A stretch of DNA of 64,000 nucleotides from Tridacna crocea. Its lineage: Eukaryota; Mollusca; Bivalvia; Cardiida; Cardiidae. The notes under the pieces were generated by a model that was not told the origin of the DNA, did no database searches, and saw only the letters and a list, made by a program, of their open reading frames with translations. Position 1 is the first letter of the stretch. The number at the start of each line of letters is the position of its first letter. Of this stretch, positions 23,301 to 32,300 are shown piece after piece. Position numbers and translations under genes: made by a program. Where the stretch lies: the NCBI GenBank assembly GCA_943736015.1, contig OX031062.1, positions 52,440,962-52,504,961 of the forward strand, in the 5' to 3' direction.

Positions 23301-26300
23301 CGGTTTAGGAGGAGTTGATGTTTAAAGAATTGTTGACGACGCAAGACGGACGACGCACGACAGACACCAGGTGATCCTAAAAGCTCCCCTTGAGCACGTT
23401 GTGCTCAGGTGAGCTAAAAAGGGGTTTGAAAGAGCAACATTTAGGTTTTAACTATCGACTTCAAAGTTTCATTTTACATATTCAATAGGATAAGGTATAA
23501 TTAACTCATTACCAAACGACAATATTTTAGGCTTGTCCAAATCGAAAGCATTTGCAGACGACAAAATAAAAGTGACTGAAGTTTGTTTTGTGAAGGGGTA
23601 GAAAACATTGTGGGAAAAGGAGAAAATGCTGGTTACCAGCATTTTCTCCTTTTCCCACAATGTTTTCAAAAGGAGTCAACCCAAGGGTCGTAAAAACCAG
23701 GGATTGTTTGGTAAAGGGTGAAGCAGTATAAAGGTACAGAAATACAAAGACAAAAACGTTTCCATGGAATCAGATATCGCGCTTTCACATGCATCAGTTT
23801 CACACGTAGAAACAAATTATATTTGTACAGGGAAAAAAATAATGCACATGAACGAAATTAATAAATGTGGCTAGGGGAAAAAAGCGAGGTATTTCGAATC
23901 GTTCTTTCTTTTTTTTCCCGGCACTACTTTTTTTTCTGTTACGATTACCAGTTTTATTGTTCCTACGCGCTCTCTGTAAATTTGCATTTGTCATCCGAGC
24001 TTTCCTAAGCCGATTATCGCGTTTTCTCATTTTGTTGCTTTCCTATAAAGCATTGCCTTGTATGAAGGGCGATAGCAGGAAATTTCAATTTGTGGGATTT
24101 TCTCTTATTGCATCTTTTATCATCCGGGGTTGTAAACTTGCCACTTCCGGCGGGTGTCTTTTTTTTTCTCTCGCGTCGGACTACTTGTGATAACATTGTA
24201 ACCAAACCACAAATTTAAACCCATGGCTGCTAAGCACAAACCGCTGACCTTTTGGCGGACAGTGTAGATTAAGATCAGTCTGATCTTTATCTACACTGTC
24301 CGATTAGGAAATATCATTATCCAAAACATGAGTTTGAAACATCAAAATTTTGTTATTGATATCTAAATAAAAAATTTAGTTTTATTCATCTAGTAGGATA
24401 AGGGGTAGACGCTAGAGGAGAACTTTGACTTTCTCCTGTGGCCACAGTGTTTTTCACATTTTTTTTTCTCAAGTAATTACTTCAATGTAATTTGATTATG
24501 CCTAGATCTATATTATTTTTAAAAAAGATGAAATAACCGAGCCGTGCTCTAGATAAAAGGGACTCAATGCAACGTCAAAAACAGTATTGATACATGTCAG
24601 CCTGCACAATCCGCGCAGGCTGACCTCGTTAAAAAGTTTTTGCTTTTGGTATGCTCAAGTACCATTTTATCTTCAGATCTATTTGATTGATTGACAAAAT
24701 GATATTCACGGAACCATAATTGTAGGATAAATGACTTGGTATGACGCATCACGGAGACATTAAACCCCCTTTTATCAGAGAAAGACTAAAACTTGCTTTC
24801 TGCCAGGGCTAACTGATGGATGTTCATGGATCCACACATCCATCAGTTAGCTGGGTGGGTAGATGGGTGCATGAACATGCGTACAGTCGGATTAACGGAC
24901 GGTTAGATGAATCAGTCAATTAGTTGATTTGTGTTGATACCTAGATGACTGTGTGTCTTTATCATTATTGAATATCTGGCATATTTTGTTTCTATCTTCA
25001 GGGTAACTTTGCACTGGGTCGACTTATTGCAGTTATATTATCAACAAAGCTTTCTGCTGCCTTTCTCCTGGCGTGTAACTTAGTAAGTAACGTTACTTTA
25101 CTAGAACGTGGTATCTTTTATGCTGTCTTTGATCTTGTGCTTGATTTTAAAATGGAATCAGCGCTTCTCTCAAAAAAATTTGAACCATGCCCTGTGAAAA
25201 GGGGGCTTAATGCATTTGCGAAAAGTATCGACTCATGTCAGCCTGCGCAGTCCGCGCAGGCTGACATGAGTCGAAACTTTTCGCTATCTTCAATGTATCG
25301 GCGTGTCAAATGGTCATTCTACATCATGATACAGTAGGATGTTTTACAAAATGGATTTTGCGAAATTATGATTAGGTTATGTCTTGTTTTGTATAATGAA
25401 TAACGGCAGAGATGCATTATGACCCCCTTTGCCAGAGCATGGCTCGTTTCATTCATATCACACACTACAGCTCATTTATTATTCGTGGATTTCATACGTC
25501 CTTCGCTTACAGCCTGTATTGACTTGCCAAAAAAAAAAAAAGCAACAGGAACAACAATCATTCCCACGTGACAATACCTAGCAGCGGTACCGATGTTAAT
25601 CTTCTAGGTTTCTTATTACAAATACAATTATGTGGAAAAGCAGCCAGTGGCTTTGAAAGAAAATTGTGTGGAGTACTGGTAAAATAGGCTCCAGAAAAAC
25701 ATGGATTGGTGCACTAGCCGCCACGATATAACTTAAATAATGTTGAAAACGGTGTTAAACACCATACAGTTAATTGATTAATTACAAATACAAGGCCTGA
25801 ACCACGGAGCCACGATGTATCTCTTTCAGAAAAATCTTACAAGAACGACCAAGATTACGACTATATTATAAACTGAAAATGAACTACTGGAAAAAGCCAA
25901 TATGATCAAATAAGACATGATAAAGATAACCTAGCTCTAATGTTTGATGGACAAATGGTCATAGAGTGATAGGGCATATATGTCAGCTTGGAATGACTGA
26001 AGGACTGGCTGATTGATGACTGAATGATGTTTACACCACTTTCAACGGTAATTTAGTCATATCACGACCACAGCTGACATATTCATCGACCATGGCTCTA
26101 AGGTGTCTTGCGCAAGGGCCATCCAACCAAAAACCCATTGCTTACAGTGAAGCTTAAACCCGGAACTGCAAGTTAATACACTTCAACTTCACGCACGACC
26201 CCGACTTATCTGGATGGAAAGAAATCAAAAGATTTATCGTCGGTTTACTTCAAAAACCTCGTAACTACAGCTTGTACCAGCTGTAGTTACGAGGTTTTTG

Positions 26301-29300
26301 AAGTAAACCGACGATATTCGAACTTTACATATGAGGATTATGAACTTAATTTCTACTTTTACAGAGTGGTAGTGTCTTTGCTTTGATAGTGACGCTTCTA
26401 TGGCAATCAAGTCGGACGGCCATTTATTTCGGCACAGTAACACTTGGACTCTTCCTGTCCAGCATGTCACCAACCGCAATGGCTTTGACCGAACAATTTA
26501 TAAACGTTAATGGTAGGTTCTTTCTGGGTTTTTTTTTTTCATTCTATAATACATGTATATTTATCTAAAAAGAAAACAAACCAAACTTTTTCCAAACAAT
26601 CCGAGGTTCTAAACAAAACATAAGGAAGATGGCTCTAAAAAACATTGCACATGGAAAAGCGATTAAATGCAGATTAACAGAATTTTCTCCGTTTTCCACA
26701 ATGCTTGAGCAACTTCTTCACTCTACTGGTGACAACTCTGCCGAATGTTCTTCAGCCCATCAATATGGTGTCTCACCACTAGTATTTGCTCTAATGAATA
26801 TAGGGTGAAATTTTATATTTGACCCTTTGCTTACTTTTTTTGGCAAAACCGCTGCTTGGTGTTTGTTTCTCTCCCACCCAAAACAGAACAACATTTGAAA
26901 AATATCAGTGGAAAAAGGCTCCTCCGGCTGGTACTCCTTGTAACTACATGCCGTATTTGGGGGCCAAAGCACAAAATATTTCCCTAAATAAATACCAAAC
27001 GTGCAAGCATTCATTTTCCGCAGAAATCATCAAATCAACAAGAGACACACATTTCAAACCTGTCTTCTGTTTTCTCTAATAAAACAGTGCAGCAAAGTGC
27101 TTGCTGTCAAACCTTCACACGGGACAAGGAAAAAAAAGGAAAAAAATACATGTCTTGATTATAAAAAAAGGGAAGAGAAAATCCTCAGATTTTAAATGTA
27201 TAACTAAATTGTGTATTTGTTCTAGCTCGTTAGAAACAAAAAACATTGAAACAAAATGTGGAAAAAGTGAATTTGCAAGATACTGGATAAGAATCATAGT
27301 GCGAAAGACAGACTGTTTTCTCCACCATTGTGGTAAATTATTCTCGTCAAAGACTGTGACAAGAAAGTCTCTCGGGAACCCGAGCTATGAAGGTTTATGA
27401 TTCAGTTTAAATTGTTTCTGCTTCAACCCGTAACTCTATTACCATGTAGTAAAATTTAGAAAATAAGCTTTTTTTGTCAGCTAACTGCAAGGAACCTAAA
27501 AGTAACTTTGTTTTTGGGCAAATAAGCTGAAGTTAACTTTTTAAGGACGATATCCTGGTGGAAGTTTCTTTCAATTCTTGCATAGCAGGTAATGCTAACG
27601 TCAGTTGGAAAGTGGCCTCATATTTAAAACCCTTTAGAAAAAATAAAAATTTACACCTACAGCATTTTCTGCCTTTCATACAACGATGTTATCAAAACTC
27701 GGGATCGTTTTATAAAGGTTTAAAGCACGTTTCCGCACTTTGTTGCTTTTAAGGACAGGTAGAGCAATATCAGACAACATAAAACGCCATTTATCTTATC
27801 TAAGAGCCACACTGCCTGCAATGTCGAGCTGGTTCTTAAACAATTTAGCAACATTGCCAAAATAATTTCTTTTCTTTGCTGTAAATGTCCATTTTGTTTG
27901 TTCACGGCTCAGTCTACGGATCAAAGAGGGAAATTAACCGAGAGAAGATTTATCATATGATACCGACAATGAAACTTAAAAGCCACATGAACAAGAATTA
28001 AATAATAGTAGCCAAACTATTTCGGAGTTTCCTGGTGTCGAATACGCATGGAAGTAAACAACAACAACAAGTGCCTCTTCAATAAGGAGGTACTTGTAAG
28101 TCAACTGTTTGGTGCGAGAAGAAAAAAGCAAATTTCCTAAACGTTAACTTGTACTTCATTGAAAAGCTTTTTAAAGAGGTTGTTATACTTTGGAAGAGTT
28201 CTGCAGCCCACGATAAAATCAAAATATAATTACATTTGGGCATAAGATTATTTGTGTCATAGTTCAAACTCGGATTTGTATTGACTGACTACAGGAATTT
28301 GACATTCAATAACCAAAATAAATGATAACATATGAAAAAAATCTCCCCTATATATAATATAAACACAAGGAATGCAACGTCTCGATTGCTGGGCTAGCAC
28401 CCGACAGCCTTTCCCAACCAAAATCACCCATGAAACAAACATTGGTCATAATCTCATTTAGCCTAGCGATAGACAACACAATAATGTACCTGTGACATCC
28501 GGCGATACCTCAGTAGACACCTTTCAACCGGAGATATCCATCATGTTTTACAACTGTATCCGAAAATTTTGATTCGTCTGACGTCACAAGAAGTGCAAGG
28601 AAGCGTATTTTGATTTGCTGACGTCACAAGAAGTGCAAGGAAGCGTATTTTCGTATTACTTATTACTACTATTTTTTTCGTTTTTAAGATATTTATGGAC
28701 ATAAACGATGCTAAAGATTCTAGAAAAATCTTTAGTATCATGTGATGTCCATAAGTATCTTAAAAACGAAAAGAATAATAGTAATAGGTAATACGAAAGT
28801 ACGCTTCCTGGCTCTTTTTGTGACGTCAGCGAATGGAATCTCAGACAAATCAAAATTTTCGAATAGAGTTGTAAAACATGACGGATATCTCCGGTTGAAA
28901 GGTGTCTACTGAGGTATTGCCGGATGTCGCAGGTACATTATTGTGTTGTCTATTGCTAGGCTAAATGAGATTATGTTGTTTCGTGGGTGATTTTGGTTCG
29001 GAAAGGCTGTCGGGTGCTAGCGCCAGCAATCGAGACGTTGCATTCCTTGTGTTTATATTATTTATAGGGGAGATTTTTTTTTCAGGTTTTATCATTTATT
29101 TTGGTTATAGAATGTCAAATTCCTGTGGACTGACTTATCGATGTGTACAGTAGGGTTTCTTTTTGAAACTTCGCAACTGTCTGATATGCCAGGGATCGTG
29201 TGTATATAAGATCCCTGGTTTTGCATCAACATTGGTTCAAACAATTTTATGTCGTAACAACAAGTGTTTTGGATTGACTTCTTAGATACATATATACATG

Positions 29301-32300
29301 TACACACCTTTATACATGATGATTATCTCAATGACATGGTACTGAGGCCTGTATAATGTAAAACTTGAGCATTTCCTGGCTGTACAATCACTTTACTGCT
29401 AATTTAGAATTATTAAACATGCAATTTGAATTATTGCGATGTTATGTTGCTGCCTATAAGATGGCAGGCCTTGGAATTTAGAGTGTAACATTTGATGAAT
29501 GCAAACCTTTATTCTTTGTATGTGTAAGTGGATGGTTAAGGGATTTTAGCCAACACCAAAGTCAAATGACTTCATAAGAAATGTTAGGCACCAACATAAC
29601 AATTCTAACAAATAACCACCCAAAGAGGGAATTGAACCCAGGACCTCTTATGTCCAAATGCAAACATTCTACCATAGTACCACAAAGTCTAGCTCTTTAC
29701 AAATCGAGACAGTAAATGGAATGTGTCTCCTGATACAAACTCGAGGTATCAGTATCAAGAGCAGTACCCTATATAAGGATCACCATTTTCCTATCTGGTT
29801 TTACACATTTTCTCTTGACTTACTTTCAGCACCAATAACATCATGTATGGTTGTGTTTGCTGCACTTGGAGAGACTATCTGTCCAGTAATTGTAGGAAAT
29901 GTAAGTCTAGTTGTTTTACGAAGAAATTACCCATAAGTTATACAGCCGTAATGCTCCAATATGATATTTGTGATTGTTCTTCCTATCACATGCACAGCAG
30001 TCATTCTTTAACCCTTTACCAAACGACAAAATTTTAGACTGGTCCAAGTTGAAAGCATTTGCAGACAACAAGATAAAAGTGACTGAAAACTTGAAATTTG
30101 TTTTGTGAAGGGTAGAAAACATTGTGGGGAAAGGAGAAAATGCTGGTAACCAGCATTTTCTCCTTTTCCTACAATGTTTTCAGAAGGCTTCTTTCTCAGG
30201 GTCGTGAAAACCCAGGATCGTGTAGTAAAGGGTTAACCCTATACCAAACAATCCCTGGTTTTTACGACCCTGAGAGAAAACCTTCTTGAAAACATTATAG
30301 AAAAAGGAGAAAATGCTGGTAACCAGCATTTTCTCCTTTTCCCACAGTGTTTTCTACGCTGCTGAAAACAAATTTCAATTTTTGAGTTACATTTATTTTG
30401 TTCTCTGCAAGTGTTTTCTATTTGGACCAGTCTGAACTTTTGTTATTTGGTAAAGGGTTAAGCACTTCTGGAAATTTCAAAATCTTACTGGTCATTTGTC
30501 ATTCTGCTGAATGTGTCTTTAATCTGCTTGTCAGCTATGAAAATGGACATCAGGCCCGTAGGAACAGGGGGGGCTAGGGGGGGCTCAGCCCCCCCAATAA
30601 TTTTGAAAATCATAGTAACTAAAATATGAGTTTTTAGCGCAATGCAACTACCACGCAAAAAATCTCAGTATTTCGAAGTTAGCCCCCCCAATCTTGAAGT
30701 GCTTCCTACGGGGCTGTGTAGGAACAGGGGGGGCTAGGGGGGGCTCAGCCCCCCCAATAATTTTGAAAATCATAGTAACTAAAATATGAGTTTTTAGCGC
30801 AATGCAACTACCACGCAAAAAATCTCAGTATTTCGAAGTTAGCCCCCCCAATCTTGAAGTGCTTCCTACGGGGCTGGACATGAATTGATAGATAAATTAT
30901 TTATCTGAACCTTGACATCAAGCTTTTTATTCATTGATTTAATCATCGTTTTGTAATTTACCTTTTATTTCACATAGAAATACATGTACATGTATGTTAA
31001 TTTGTAAACAAACACTTATTTATAAATTCAGTTAACAGTGCATTCTAGTTGTAGTATACTTCTTGTTAGTTGATAAAGAGAAGATTATGCACACAGCCAT
31101 ATGAAATGATGCCTTTAATTTTTGTTGTCAATCCAGAGTGGGCGATGGCTGCTTCAGGGACTAGCAGAGACACAATAAAAAATAAATACCATTGGAGCTA
31201 GTCACTGAAACCATGGGGTAGAAAAACATTGTGATGGATGATATGTAATGTTACATGTTGGGTCATATGTAATGTTACAGTGAAATTTAACCATGTTAGC
31301 ATTACTGTACATATATCATTCCAACATTTCTGTGCAAGATCTTTCTTAAAATTATTGAAATTATCTTCACATCTCTGTCAATCATTTACCCAGTAATATC
31401 ATGTTCTACTGGCCCTATAGAAGAATGTTTTTGAATACATTATGGTAAACCTAGAAAGTCATGCTAACCAGCTTTTTTTTATCCACCTCCAAGTTTTTTC
31501 AGCTTTTCAAATACAAACTATATTCTTTGGGAGTTGGACACATACAATTTTTCATTAGGAACTGCTTTTGTTTGGGACAAGAGAAGAGTAACACCTATTG
31601 CTTGTTATTGTAAATGATCTATCTGCATTACATTTACATGATGCATGCATTTACATTTCCATATCTTACTTGTTTCAGCTTTTTGTCAGTACAGAGCCAG
31701 TTAGTTTCTTAGCTTTCTGTTTCACCATTGTTGTTATAGCAGCTGTTCTCTACTTGATCTTATTCCTTGTGGGAAGAGATACATCTAAATTTAGAGGTGT
31801 GTACTTGTTTGTTCACTCTCCATATTAAAAACTCTATACCCCATAAGGAATTTCTATGGTATATCTTCTTGACCCTAAATAACAGTAAGGATGAAGCCAT
31901 TTCTTATGTGCATATGACACCTTTTGATAGCACAGAAAACATTGTGACAAAAGGTGAAATTGCTCATCACGAGCAATTTCACCTTTTGCCACAATGTTTT
32001 CCAAAGGCTCCTACAAGCAATGCGTAGAAATGAGTATCTATGGAGTAAAGGGTTAAAAGCCCAGTAAAGGCCAAAATATCAAAGCAAGTGTTATAACACA
32101 TTTAAATTTAAATCATACCATTTAAAAGTATGGAAAATATTGTGGAGATGACAATCTGTTATCATGTGGTCAGACTGTATGTTAGTCACTGGCAGGAAAA
32201 AAGAGAATTCTAAAATCAGGCAAAAGCCAATTAAAAGGTAAACAAAGGACACAGCCACCTGGCAGATTTCATACTAGTTTTGAAATTGATTTCTGTATCA

